From positions 76,976,255-77,040,254 of the forward strand of contig JAAALK010000288.1 of the NCBI GenBank assembly GCA_019279435.1: DNA of 64,000 nt, written 5' to 3'. A model generated the notes under the pieces. It was not told where the DNA came from. It ran no database searches and saw only the letters and a list, made by a program, of their open reading frames with translations. A program made the position numbers and the translations under genes. The stretch's first letter is position 1. The number at the start of each line of letters is the position of its first letter. The DNA is from Zizania palustris (lineage: Eukaryota; Streptophyta; Magnoliopsida; Poales; Poaceae). This document shows, one piece after another, positions 23,685 through 35,295 of this stretch.

Positions 23685-24377
23685 TTGTTCCTCTCCTCAC
23701 TTTTCTTCAACTTGTTGTTTTTTGTAGATGCTTGTCTACCTGCTGGTCCTTGCGACGTCTCCCTCACCGTCCACGGCTCCGGAGAGCACCTGCCACCCTA
23801 CACCACCGCACTTGGGGGCCCGACTTTCGACGTCGCGTGCCAACGAGTCGCCCTCCAGGCCCTTATGGAGTGGATGATCTATGATGATCGTCTTCAGAAC
23901 TCGTCCTTCCGGCTTGTGCCGAAGCGCACTCCCGGTGCCTACCGTAGCATCTACCTCGGAGTTCACTCCGTGCGTGATCCGGTCATGGCCCGGCAGTCAC
24001 GTATTCTTCAGGCTATGGACGACCTCCATACTGAGGCAGTGCTCGACGCCGATGAGCACCATGAGGCGGTTGAGTTTCTTCGTTAGGAGACGAAAAACTT
24101 GATCCAACAAAACGGCGAGCTGCAGCGCAAGATTATGCAGCTGCAAAAGGACATCGCGGAGATGGTTCCCCTCCTCCCGAGGAAGAGGAAGCCCATCCGT
24201 GAGCCCGCCCCTCTCCCCAAGAGGATCCCGCCACACCCCTCCACCACCAGCGCCCCTGCACCATGCCCCGGCCTCGTCTCCAACCCGATCATCGAGAATT
24301 TTCTCGAGCCCACCATCCCTCGGGAGCCGCGTACTCGTGGTTCCGAGAGCATGGAGACCGCCTCCGGTGGCGAGTAG
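23685..24377 (+). pseudogene. E1 ORF0 relic (extra ORF before gag)
   Basis: It matches the 268-aa ORF0 of E2 through the GGPTF..A.QR.ALQAL block, the VP.RTPG block, the AMDDLH.EA block, and the basic PRKRKP region. A TAG at 24084-24086 breaks it. Homology to the first 45 or so residues of the E2 protein is absent, and about 30 residues of coiled coil are missing. Function unknown. Confidence 0.75.
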
Positions 24378-24572
24378 GTGCTAGTTACCGCTGTTTTAGT
24401 TAAAATAATTTTTGTATGTGGTGCTATCTACAACAACTTGTGTTGTAGGTAGAATAAGAGCTTGATTGTAATGAACACTTTTTACCACTTATATGCATGA
24501 GCCTTATGAGCTATTTTTGATTGTATGGTTGTTTCATCATTTTTTTGCCTTATAACGTCATATATTCAGAAG

Positions 24573-26294
24573 ATGGCCGACCACCAGAACACCGGCTCCA
24601 ACAACGGAGAAGGAGGAAGCCATGACGCGCCCGAGGGTGTTGTACCCAACTGGGGTGCAACGGGCCCACGACAGTGTGGGTCGCCATCCGCCAACCATCC
24701 CACCTTGGCGGAAATGATGGCGAACCAGAACCAACTAATCACTGCCCTCCTCACTCAAATGCAGCACCAACAAGCTCAGTTGGACCGTCTGCAAAATGGG
24801 GAGCCTGCCCCTCGCGCACCAGCACCCGCACCCGCTCCCCAACTCTCGGAGTTCCTGCGTGTGCGCCCGCCCATCTTCTCTAGCACCACCAACCCCATGG
24901 AGGCTAGGGATTGGCTCCGCACCATCGAGAAAAAGCTGGACCTCCTCCCCTGCACCGACCGGGAGCGAGTGGCCTTCGCCACTCACTAGCTCAAGGGTCC
25001 CGCCGCCGAATGGTGGGACAACTACCGTGAGTCCCAGCCTGAGGACCACATGGTGACATGGGTGGAGTTCACCATCGCCTTTCGCGCCGCCCACGTCCCC
25101 ACCGGAGTCATCGCAGTGAAGCAGCAGGAGTTCCGCGACCTGCAGCAGGGCAACCGAAACGTCATGGAGTATCTCCATGAATTCAACCGTCTTGCTCGCT
25201 ACGCGCCGGAAGAGGTGCGGACCGACGCCCTCCGCCAAGCTAAGTTCCTCCGGGGACTTAAGGATGAGCTGTCCATCTAGCTCGTCGCCACTGACTACGC
25301 CGACTTCCAACGACTAGTAAATAAAGCGCTCATCCAAGAGACTGAGCAAAATAAGTTGGACCTCAAGAAGAGGAAGATGATCACCTTCAAGCATCAACAG
25401 GCGAATTCCCAGAGGCCCCGCTTCGTTCCTCCGCCACCAGCGCCCGCCTACCATCCTCGGCCCACCTACAGGACGCTTCACATCGCCAGTGGATCCAACA
25501 CTGGGAATCCTCGCCCCGCTCCACCAGCTCTGGCCGCTCAGCCGATGCCTGCCGCCAAGGCCCCGATCTTGAAGGATCGCCAAGGGAGGCCGGTCGTCTG
25601 CTTCAACTGCCGGAAGGAAGGGCACTATTCGCACTAGTGTCCTCACCCCAAGCAGCCCCAAGGTGCGGCACCCAACCAGGCGGTTCGTGCCCGCTTCAAC
25701 CATATCAGCGCGTAGGAAGCTCAGGAGGCTCCCAAAGTCATACTCGGTACGTTTACCGCAAATTCCGTACCAGCTATGATTTTATTTGACTCTGGAGCAA
25801 CACATTCTTTCATCTCGGAAGATTTTGTGAAAACCAATGACTTGGACGTGCTCCCTCTATCCGTCCCCATGTTGATTGCCACTCCAGGCAATAAAACCTT
25901 AGCCCACTTATACGGTCCTAAGGTTAAGATAGAGATCTAAGGAGTATTATTCCGGGCCGAGCCAGTCCTCATAGAATGCACCGGACTCGACCTCATCCTA
26001 GGGATGGATTGGTTGATGAAGCACAAGGGAGTGATCGACTGTGCCAACAAGTCTGTCACAGTGACCAACCCCGAAGGCGAAGCCATCACCTTTCGGATGA
26101 TCAGCCGCAAACCACTTGAAGCGTCCCTCCATTCGCTAGCTCTTGAAGAAGTGCCCATAGTCAAGGTGTTCATGGACGTCTTCCCAGAGGACCTACCAGG
26201 AATGCCTCCCAAGCGGGACATCGAATTCACGATCGAACTTGTCCCCGGGACCACTCCAATCTCTAAGCGCGCCATACCAGATGACCGCCAATGA
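24573..26294 (+). pseudogene. E1 gag-protease relic
   Basis: Starts at the Met at 24573 (MADHQNTGSNN). It has the retrotransposon Gag core (EFLRVRPP..., FRDLQQG, YLHEFNRLARYAP), a CCHC zinc knuckle (CFNCRKEGHYSH then stop then C), and an aspartic protease DSGATHSFIS. In-frame stops lie at 24987, 25278, 25635, 25713 and 25938. At four of these (24987, 25278, 25635, 25938) the younger E2 copy has glutamine, which a single C-to-T change would explain. One extra base near 26270 shifts the frame just before the RT. Confidence 0.9.
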
Positions 26295-29040
26295 ACTAGC
26301 TGAAATCAAGAGCAACATCGAAGACCTGGAGCAGAAAGGATACATCCGACCGAGTACCTCGCCCTGGGGTGCACCGGTCATCTTCGCTATGAAGAAGGAC
26401 AAGACCAAGAGGATGTGCGTGGACTATAGAGCCTTGAACGACGTAATCGTCAAGAACAAGTACCCATTGCCTCGGATCGACGACCTGTTCGATCAACTGA
26501 AAGGATCCTCTTTGTTTTCCAAGATTGACCTCAGGTCAGGTTATCACCAATTGAGGATTAGGGAAGAAGACATACCCAAGACGGCCTTCACCTCCCGCTA
26601 TGGACTCTACGAGTACACTGTGATGTCGTTCAGACTCACGAATGCCCCGACCTTTTTCATGAACATGATGAACAATGTATTCATGGAGTTCTTAGATAAG
26701 TTCATTGTGGTATTCATCGACGATATCCTCGTCTACTCCAAGACCAAGGAAGAACACGAAACCCACCTCCGTCTGACCCTCGGAAAGCTAAGGGAGCAGC
26801 AACTGTACGCCAAATACAACAAGTGCGAGTTTTGGTCGTCAGAGGTGAAGTTCCTCGGTCATGTTATATCTGCCGGAGGAATAGCAGTGGACCCAACCAC
26901 CGTGGAAGCAGTAACCAACTGGCTGCAACCCACGACCATGACCGAGATCCGGAGTTTTCTCGGATTGGCCGGATACTACCGCCGGTTCATCGAGAACTTC
27001 TCGAAGATCGCCAAGCCTATGACCAGACTGCTACAAAAAGAAGTAAAATTCAAATGGACCCCAGATTGTGAAGAAAGCTTCCAAATCCTCAAGAAGAAGC
27101 TCGTGTCAGCCCCAATCTTGACCCTGCCAGACACCCGGAAAGACTTCCACGTCTACTGCGATGCTTCTCGACAAGGTTTGGGATGTGTCTTGATGCAAGA
27201 TGGGAAGGTGATATCCTACGCCTCCCGACAGCTGAGACCGCAGGAGCTGAACTACCCAACCCACGACTTGGAGTTAGCAGCCGTGGTTCATGCCTTGAAG
27301 ATATGGAGACATTACCTTGTGGGGAATTGGTGTGAGGTCTTCACCGACCACAAGAGCCTCAAGTATATATTCACCCAACCAGACCTCAACCTCAGGCAAA
27401 GGAGATGGTTGGAACTGATCAAGGATTACGACTTGGGCATCCATTATCATCCAGGCAAGGCAAACGTGGTGTCAGACGCCCTTAGTCGAAAAGGGTACTG
27501 CAATGCCATCATGTTTCAGGACCAGGCTCCTTTGCTATACAAGGAGATGGAAAGGTTGAATTTAGGGATCACCACCCGAGCGTACCTCGCTGCCTTGGAG
27601 TTGAGACCTGTCTTGATAGACTAGATCCGAGAAAAGCAGAAGGGAGACTCGGACATCTTGGAGATCCAACAGAACATGCGAAAGGGTAGAGCCCCCGGAT
27701 TCTCCGAGGACGAGCATGGTACCATCTGGTTCGGAAACCGGATATGTGTGCCCGACAAGCCTGAGTTGAAGACCCTCATCCTTCAAGAAGCCCACGATAC
27801 TCTATACTCCATACATCCCGGGAGTACCAAGATGTATCAAGATCTGAAGGAAAAATATTGGTGGGTCAGCATGAAGAGGGAAATAGCCGAGTATGTGGCC
27901 AAGTGCGACACATTCCGGTGAGTCAAGGCAGAACATCAAAGGCCTGCCGGACTCCTTCAACCCATCAAGGTCCCCGAATGGAAGTGGGAAGAGATAGGGA
28001 TGGACTTCATCACGGGACTGCCCCGGACCCAAGCTGGTCATGATTCTATCTGGGTGATCGTCGACCGACTCACCAAGGTGGCTCACTTCATCCCCGTCAA
28101 GACAACTTACACTGTCACCAAGTTGGCTGAGTTGTATATGACCCGGATCGTGTGCCTTCACAGAGTTCCTAAGAAGATTGTATCTGACCGTGGGAGTCAG
28201 TTTACCTCTAAGTTTTGGAAGAACCTTCAAGAGGAACTCGGCACCCGGCTGAACTTTAGCACCGCCTATCATCCACAGACCGACGGTCAAACCGAAAGGG
28301 TCAACCAGATATTGGAGGATATGCTTAGGGCTTGCGCTCTAGACTTTGGCGGAATGTGGGACAAAAACTTACCCTACGCAGAGTTCTCCTACAACAACAG
28401 CTATCAAGCCAGCCTGCAAATGTCCCCGTTCGAAGCACTTTATGGGTGTAAGTGCAGAACGCCGCTGCTCTGGGATCAGACCAGAGAGTCGCAACTGTTT
28501 GGGACAGATATACTAAGAGAAGCTGAAGAGAAGGTCAAGATCATCAGGGATAGATTAAAGATAGCCCAGTCCCGACAAAAGAGCTACGCCGATAACCGTC
28601 GAAGAGACCTAACCTTTGAGGAGGGCGATTATGTCTATCTCCGAGTCACTCCCCTCCGTGGCACTCAAAGGTTCAACATGAAAGGCAAGCTAGCACCCCG
28701 CTACGTCAGACCTTTTTAGATCCTCCGACGACAAGGAGAAGTGGCATATCAACTTGAGCTGCCTCCATCATTGGCAAGGGTTCACGATGTGTTCCATGTC
28801 TCTCAGTTGAAGAAGTGTCTTCGTGTGACCGCCGAGCAAGCCGATCTTCAACAACTCAACGTCCAAGAAGATTTGACCTACATCGAGAAACCAATCAAGA
28901 TCTTGGAAACCAAGGAAAGGGTAACCCGGAGTCGTGTGGTCCGCTTCTGCAAGGTTCAGTGGGACAACCACCCCACCGAAGAAGCTACATGGGAAAAGGA
29001 AGACGAACTGAAAGCCCAATACCATGAGCTTTTCGAGTAG
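26239..29040 (+). pseudogene. E1 pol relic: RT, RNase H, integrase, chromodomain-like tail
   Basis: The longest open part is 26239-27624 with the RT (KIDLRSGYHQL, VFIDDILVYSK) and RNase H (CDASRQGLGCVL, TDHKSLKYI). Stops at 27622 (Gln in E2), 27919 (TGA) and 28717 split the integrase. The HHCC zinc finger and DDE core (GMDFI, SDRGSQF, QTERVNQ) remain readable. The last part ends in VVRFCKVQW...EEATWEKEDEL, a chromodomain-like tail, and stops at TAG 29038. Confidence 0.9.
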
Positions 29041-29070
29041 CACTCCAATCTCGAGGACGAGATTCTTTGT

Positions 29071-29084
29071 AAGGGGGATAGGTT
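29071..29084 (+). other. E1 polypurine tract
   Basis: AAGGGGGATAGG plus TT directly before the 3' LTR; E2 has the equivalent tract on the other strand at 32524-32537. It primes plus-strand DNA synthesis. Confidence 0.8.
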
Positions 29085-29209
29085 TGTAACACCCCAAATT
29101 TTCCAAGAAATAAAAATATTATTTAATCCAATTTCCTGAAATTTATTATTTTGGAAATACCTTTAAATGCCCTCCTTCACCATTTTGAACTACAACCTAG
29201 ATGAAAGGG
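29085..29209 (+). repeat. E1 3' LTR, first 125 bp
   Basis: Starts TGTAACACCCCAAATTTTCC and follows the 5' LTR closely to about 29169. Then it has a 36-bp block (29170-29205) absent from the 5' LTR, and ends with the AAGGG target copy at the E2 insertion. Confidence 0.93.
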
Positions 29210-32200
29210 TGTCGCGCCCCGATTTAATAAATCAGGACTTTATTGAAATTCCATAGAAAATCAATAAAACAAGACGTTCATCATGCGACCACGTACAATA
29301 CGGGCAATCATTCACGGTTCGTAGACCGCATTAATACAAAAGTGAATAAAGATGAAGAGAAACTAATAAAATAAGGGTCCTAGATGAACGCCTCCTTCCA
29401 GTCTCGCCTTGATTGGGTCGCTACTCCAGACCTGCATCCTCCTCGTAGTAGACTGGCTCTGATGGTGTAAGTCAACGGGGTGAGTACAGATGTACTCAGC
29501 AAGCCACCGAATGCAAATATAATGCAAGGTAATAACAAGGGAGATAGTGGCTAGTTTTGCGGAAGCAACATAATTGTAAAGCTTTAAATGTGAGCAATTT
29601 ATTAGTACGGAAAAGTAAACATGTGTGTGTGCATCATCATCTTCTAACTCGAGGGGTACAGTCAGCCCCACCTCGCTCATCAGTCCTTACGTGCCATGAA
29701 TAACTCGACCATTCAAACAATTGTAAACTAACTGCGAGTAGTCACACAACCCGCCCTTGACCGTGGGCTCGGCTTTTCGAAAAGATTAAATTACTCTGAT
29801 CAGAGATGTACCACTGTACCCACAAGGCACGCACTCATCACCTACACCGAAGTGTAACGAGATGACCCATCACACGGGAACTCGTGCCAAAACCTTCCAT
29901 ATAGTCCTCCCCGACCCAATAGCACCCTCTTATGGGTTTCATATGGTGTCCCGACGCATCGGAGCCCCACCATACCCCCCCTTGAGCCTCGTCGGTACAA
30001 GTCGCCCGCAGGCTAGCCCCTTGCCCCCTCCTCTATGGTGCATCGAGCCGGAGTATTCCATACTTCCAGTTAGGACTTACCCATTAGACTTGTGGTTGGT
30101 ACGGAAGTGCTTTGCAACAGATCCCGCAGACCAGTCCTTATAGTGCCCCGGGTGCGACAAACCAGTGCCCGAGCTTGCACCCGGAACCCACCATACTTAT
30201 AACCTAGCCAACTCCAACAGAGTCCAGAGACGAGAATAACGGGGAAATTCATATACAGAATCCAGCTATCTACGACTCATTCTTTTTAACCTATAGCAGT
30301 TGTGCCGGTACATTGGGCACTAGCTAATATTTTTATAGTAGAGTGACAAGGAGTTAAGGCTCAATAAGCATGGCTTGGGTTTGCACACAAGGACGGGGAT
30401 CTAATAAATATAAGTGTAAGGCTTGATCATTGGACTAATGCAATATTAACCTATGGGTTATAGCGATAATTTATTAAAACCTGGGCTCGGTTATGATCAA
30501 CTGTTTCCACAGAGATGGTCGGTGACTTGCCTTGATCAGCAAAGGGGGATGGAGGAACCTCGGGGTAGAACTCCTGCTCCTCGACGAACTCGTAGTCTTC
30601 TCGATACGGAAAAATAAATAATACATTCAATAAACAGATAAAAATCACCAAATAGAAGAACATACATAGTTGTGGGTGTTTTTATGTGAAGTAATATTTT
30701 ATTATTCTGAGTTTTTGCATAAAACAGTGAAGTTTATTTTTTTAGGATTTTTCCTAAGTTATTTTCTGTATTATTAATTTCAATCCTAAGGGATTTTTAT
30801 TCATTAATTTATTAATAATATTTGGGTAACAGGAACATACTGTTTTTATTGCATTAATGTGTAGAGAATATTATTCTAGATTTAACAAAATTTGAATGGT
30901 GAAATTTGGAGTTAAAATGAGCATGATATGAATTTTTGAAGTTTAAACTATTTTCTGGATTTTATTTAAACTGAAAAAAACAGTCCCTGGTCCACGGTGA
31001 ACCAGGTTCACCGTGAACCCGTGGCTATGCGCGTGGACCCGAGCGATCTGGACCGTTGGATCTGGATCCAGCGGCCAGATGCGAGGCGGGGGGTTTTAAT
31101 GAGATTGAACGGTCGAGATTAAAACGTGGCGAAGGGGTATACGTGGAGGCACCAGATGGATCCGGGGGTTTAAGTGACGATCGACGGCTGCGATCACACG
31201 ATACCTCTTCGATCAGATCCGAGGGCCCGGATTAAATCCCGAAGGGATTTAATCGTAGCCCTCCGATCGTGATCGGACGACCTCGATCTCGCCCGGCATG
31301 GCACGTCGTAAGGGGTCGAGTACCGCCTTCGTCTCCGGTGACAGCGGGCTCGGGTGCGGCCACGGCGGCGACGGCGAGGGCCTAGGGGCCTAGCTAGGGC
31401 CGAAAATGGAATGCGGGGAGTAAGGGGGTCACGATGATACCTTCGGCGGCGATGATGGGGCCTGGAGGTGACCGGCGGTGAGCGTAGACGACGGAGGGCG
31501 TACGGGTGCTCGACGGCGACGGCGGTCCGGCGGTGTCCACGGCCAACGGAGGGGTGGACGAGGTGGGGTGGTCGACGACGAACCCGACGGTGGTGGTAGC
31601 TAGGGCGGCGGGGGTCCGAGGCGACGGCGATCGCTCGCCGGAGGCAGAGCGGTGGAAGAGCTCGAAGAGGTGGCAACGACGCTCTGGAGGGCTTCGGCTA
31701 GGGCTCTAGGTGGTGTGGGATGAGGGCGGCGACCATAGGGGTATAAATAGGGGGTCACCGGCGGTCGGAATGGAAGGGAATCGAAGAAACCGAGAGGGCT
31801 CCTTCCAATTCCGGCGAGGGTTCCATTCCCTCGGCCAAGCTTCCTAAAGTGCGAAACCGCGTCGTCTTTTGGTGGAAGGGGATCATGGTTATCCAAGGAA
31901 GGGAGTCCGGAGGCGATCGGGTGGATTTGGGCGGCCGACGGCAAGGGATCCGAAGGGGATCGCCGGAAAAAGGAAAGGGGGATCCCTTTCCCGGGAAGAA
32001 GACGATCCTGACAGGTGGGCTCCACCTGTCAGTGAGCGAGTGCGAGACAAATGGCGCCGACAGGCGGGCCACGTATGTCAGAGGGCGAAGGCGAGCGCGA
32101 GGTGGCTGACTGGTGGGGCCGAGGCGGGGCGCGGGTGGGAGGAGAGAGGGGAGCGGCGCCGATAGGCGGGACCCACTCGCCAGAGAGAGAGCAGTGATGG

Positions 32201-32523
32201 GCTGGGCCAAAAGGCCTTTGGAGGGAGTTTCAGGGTTTCGGCCCAATAAGATTGAAAATTGTTTTCTGATTAAATTTAATTCCAGAAAATCAAATATTTG
32301 ATTAAGGGCTGAATCACTGTTGATAAAAATTTGTAAAAATTCCTAAAATTATATCTTGGTCTCTAGTTCATCTCATAAAATTTTCAGGTCCAAATTTTGA
32401 GTATTTCTCCCTGTTTGGCTTTATTTGGGTTCTTTTATGATTTTCCTTTAATAATAAATCCAGAAATGATTTAAATAATGTTTTTCTTTTATTTTATTTG
32501 TTTTTATTTCTTGGGGTGTTACA
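29210..32523 (-). repeat. E2 3' LTR (low-coordinate copy)
   Basis: 3,314 bp, from TGTCGCGCCCCGATT to GGGGTGTTACA on the plus strand. Nearly identical to 38166-41481. Contains the TATA-like site at 31741-31750 and a GC-rich central part (about 31000-32240) that produces long spurious open frames. Confidence 0.95.
31741..31750 (-). promoter_or_regulatory. TATA-like box in E2 3' LTR
   Basis: Minus-strand CTATTTATAC, equivalent to the E1 TATA-like site; the other E2 LTR has it at 40697-40706. Confidence 0.55.
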
Positions 32524-32537
32524 ATCCTATCCCCCTT
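32524..32537 (-). other. E2 polypurine tract
   Basis: Minus strand AAGGGGGATAGGAT adjacent to the 3' LTR. Confidence 0.8.
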
Positions 32538-32565
32538 ACAGAGAATCTCATCCTCGAGATTCGGA

Positions 32566-35295
32566 TCAATCCTCGAATAGCTCAGGATGCTGTGCCTTGA
32601 GTTCATCTTCTTTTTCCCATGTAGCTTCCTCTACCAGATGATTGCTCCACTGTACTTTACAGAAACGGATGACCCGACTCCTGGTGGTCCTTTCTTTGAC
32701 TTCCAATATCTTGACAAGCTTTTCCACATAGGTCAGATCCTCTTGAACATCCAACTGCTGAAGATCCACTTGCTCTGTGGGGATGCGGAGACACTTCTTG
32801 AGTTGAGGTACGTGAAATACGTCATGCACTCCAGCCAATGAGGGTGGTAGTTCCAACTGATAAGCAACCTCGCCTTGGCGTCGGATAATGGGGAATGGTC
32901 CAACATATCGAGGGGTCAACTTTCCTCTCATGTTAAACCGTTGAGTACCACGGAGAGGCGTAACTCGAAGGTAGACATGATCTCCCTCTTCAAAGGCTAG
33001 GTCTCGGCGTCGATTGTCTGCGTAGCTCTTTTGTCGTGATTGGGCTGTCTTGAGTCGGTCTCTGATGATCCGTACCTTCTCTTCAGCTTCACGAAGAATG
33101 TCTGATCCGAATACTTGGGATTCACCAGTTTGGTCCCAAAGTAGAGGCGTTCTGCACTTACGTCCATATAAGGCTTCAAAAGGAGACATCTGAAGGCTGG
33201 CTTGGTAGCTGTTGTTGTATGAAAATTCAGCGTACGACAAACTTTTGTCCCAAGTGGCTCCAAAATCCAAAACACAGGCTCGAAGCATATCTTCCAATAT
33301 CTGATTTACTCTTTCTGTTTGCCCATCTGTCTGAGGGTGGTAGGCGGTACTGAAATTCAATCTCGTGCCCATCTCCTCTTGAAGGTTCTTCCAGAAACGA
33401 GAGGTAAACTGACTTCCTCTGTCGGACACTATCTTCTTGGGCACTCCATGAAGACATACGATCTGGGCCATGTATAGTTCTGCCAGCTTAGGGCCACTGT
33501 AGGTCGTCTTGACGGCTATGAAATGTGCTACTTTTGTAAGCCGATCGATGATCACCCAAATAGAATCATACCCAAGTTGGGTCTTTGGTAGTCCGGTGAT
33601 GAAATCCATTCCGATCTCTTCCCACTTCCATTCAGGTACTTTAAGTGGCTGTAACAATCCTGCAGGTCTCTGATGTTCAGCCTTTACTCTTCTGCAAGTG
33701 TCACATTCGGCGACGAACTGGGCAATCTCTCTTTTCATGCTGACCCACCAATAACGTTCCTTCAGGTCCTGGTACATCTTGGTACTGCCGGGATGGATGG
33801 AGTACAACGTCTCATGGGCTTCTCTCAGGATAAGGGTCTTTATTTCTGGCTTATCCGGTACACATATCTGGGTTCCAAACCATATGGTGCCATTTTCGTC
33901 CTTTGAAAATCCGGGGGCTTTTCCTTGCCTCATGTTCTTCCTAATGGCAGCTATATCCGGGTCTTCTAACTGGGCTTCACAGATTTGTTCGAACAAGACA
34001 GTTCGAGTCTCCAAGGTGGCTAGATATGCTCCTGTGGTCAACCCGAGATTCAATTTTTCCATCTCTTTACATAACAGGGGTGCGTGTTCCTGGATCATCA
34101 CAGCGGTGCAATATCCCTTGCGACTTAATGCATCAGCTACCACATTTGCTTTTCTGGGGTGGTAGTGAATACCTAAGTCATAGTCCTTTATTAATTCCAG
34201 CCATCGTCTTTGCCTCAAGTTAAGGTCTGGCTGTGTGAAGATGTACTTCAAGCTCTTGTGGTCCGTAAAAATCTCACAGCGATTTCCAACCAAATAATGC
34301 CTCCATATCTTAAGGGCGTGCACAACTGCGGCAAGTTCCAAATCGTGGGTTGGGTAATTCAACTCATGAGGTCTCAACTGACGGGAGGCATAAGAGATAA
34401 CTTTCCCGTCTTGCATAAGAACACATCCCAATCCTTGGCGAGATGCGTCACAGTAGACATGGAAGTCTTTACGGATGTCGGGTAGGGTTAGTATGGGTGC
34501 TGACACCAGGCGGGTCTTGAGGGTGCGGAAACTGTCCTCGCATTTAGGAGTCCATTCAAACTTTTCTCCCTTCTGCAACAACTTGGTCATTGGCTTGGCT
34601 ATCTTAGAAAAATTCTCAATGAATCTCCGATAATATCCGGCCAAACCCAGAAAACTTCGTATCTCAGATACGTTCGTGGGTGGCAGCCAATCCGTAACTG
34701 CTTCTACGGTGGCAGGGTCTACTGCGATTCCTTGCGCAAAGATGATGTGTCCAAGGAATTTTACCTCTTCCGTCCAAAACTTGCATTTGCTGTACTTGGC
34801 ATACAATTGGTGTTCCCTTAGCTTTCCTAAGGTTAACCGGAGGTGAGTCTCGTGCTCTTTCTGGTCCTTGGAATAAATGAGGATGTCATCTATGAAGACT
34901 ATGATGAATTTGTCCAAATACTCCATGAACACCTTATTCATCATATTCATGAAAAATGCAGGGGCGTTGGTCAATCCAAAGGACATAACAGTGCACTCAT
35001 ATAAGCCATAACGGGTGGTAAAGGCCGTCTTGGGTATATCTTCTTCTCGAATCCTCAACTGATGATATCCAGAACGCAGGTCGATCTTCGAGAATACTGT
35101 AGCTCCTTTTAGCTGGTCGAAGAGATCGTCGATCCGAGGCAACGGATACTTATTCTTGATGGTTACTTCATTCAAAGCGCGGTAATCCACACACATACGC
35201 TTTGCCTTGTCTTCTTTCTTCTCGACGAAGATGACGGGAGCACCCCATGGTGATGTGCTAGGTCTGATGTAGCCTTTCTTCTCGAGATCCTCCAA
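32566..35295 (-). CDS. E2 pol: reverse transcriptase, RNase H, integrase, chromodomain-like tail
   Basis: An open frame of 909 codons starting directly after the TAG at 35296-35298 and in frame with gag-protease, so it is the rest of one polyprotein. Residue numbers count from that stop. RT: CVDYRALN near 35, the catalytic FIDD at 134-137. RNase H: the DAS motif at 283. Integrase: zinc-binding His494/His501/Cys531/Cys534 and a DDE triad at about D564, D625 and E661 (35 residues between the last two). A GPF motif is near 799, then a chromodomain-like tail at 860-895 (VKERTTRSRVIRF, EEATWEKEDEL). Every catalytic residue I checked is present. Retrotransposon polyproteins of this type copy RNA into DNA and integrate it. 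Confidence 0.93.
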   Translation of the reverse strand: MEDLEKKGYIRPSTSPWGAPVIFVEKKEDKAKRMCVDYRALNEVTIKNKYPLPRIDDLFDQLKGATVFSKIDLRSGYHQLRIREEDIPKTAFTTRYGLYECTVMSFGLTNAPAFFMNMMNKVFMEYLDKFIIVFIDDILIYSKDQKEHETHLRLTLGKLREHQLYAKYSKCKFWTEEVKFLGHIIFAQGIAVDPATVEAVTDWLPPTNVSEIRSFLGLAGYYRRFIENFSKIAKPMTKLLQKGEKFEWTPKCEDSFRTLKTRLVSAPILTLPDIRKDFHVYCDASRQGLGCVLMQDGKVISYASRQLRPHELNYPTHDLELAAVVHALKIWRHYLVGNRCEIFTDHKSLKYIFTQPDLNLRQRRWLELIKDYDLGIHYHPRKANVVADALSRKGYCTAVMIQEHAPLLCKEMEKLNLGLTTGAYLATLETRTVLFEQICEAQLEDPDIAAIRKNMRQGKAPGFSKDENGTIWFGTQICVPDKPEIKTLILREAHETLYSIHPGSTKMYQDLKERYWWVSMKREIAQFVAECDTCRRVKAEHQRPAGLLQPLKVPEWKWEEIGMDFITGLPKTQLGYDSIWVIIDRLTKVAHFIAVKTTYSGPKLAELYMAQIVCLHGVPKKIVSDRGSQFTSRFWKNLQEEMGTRLNFSTAYHPQTDGQTERVNQILEDMLRACVLDFGATWDKSLSYAEFSYNNSYQASLQMSPFEALYGRKCRTPLLWDQTGESQVFGSDILREAEEKVRIIRDRLKTAQSRQKSYADNRRRDLAFEEGDHVYLRVTPLRGTQRFNMRGKLTPRYVGPFPIIRRQGEVAYQLELPPSLAGVHDVFHVPQLKKCLRIPTEQVDLQQLDVQEDLTYVEKLVKILEVKERTTRSRVIRFCKVQWSNHLVEEATWEKEDELKAQHPELFED

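Noticed and set aside
31194..32246. Arg/Pro-rich frames on both strands, repeated at 40126-41226
   Set aside because: They lie in the GC-rich middle of the two E2 LTRs, are duplicated only because the LTRs are, and show no conserved domain.
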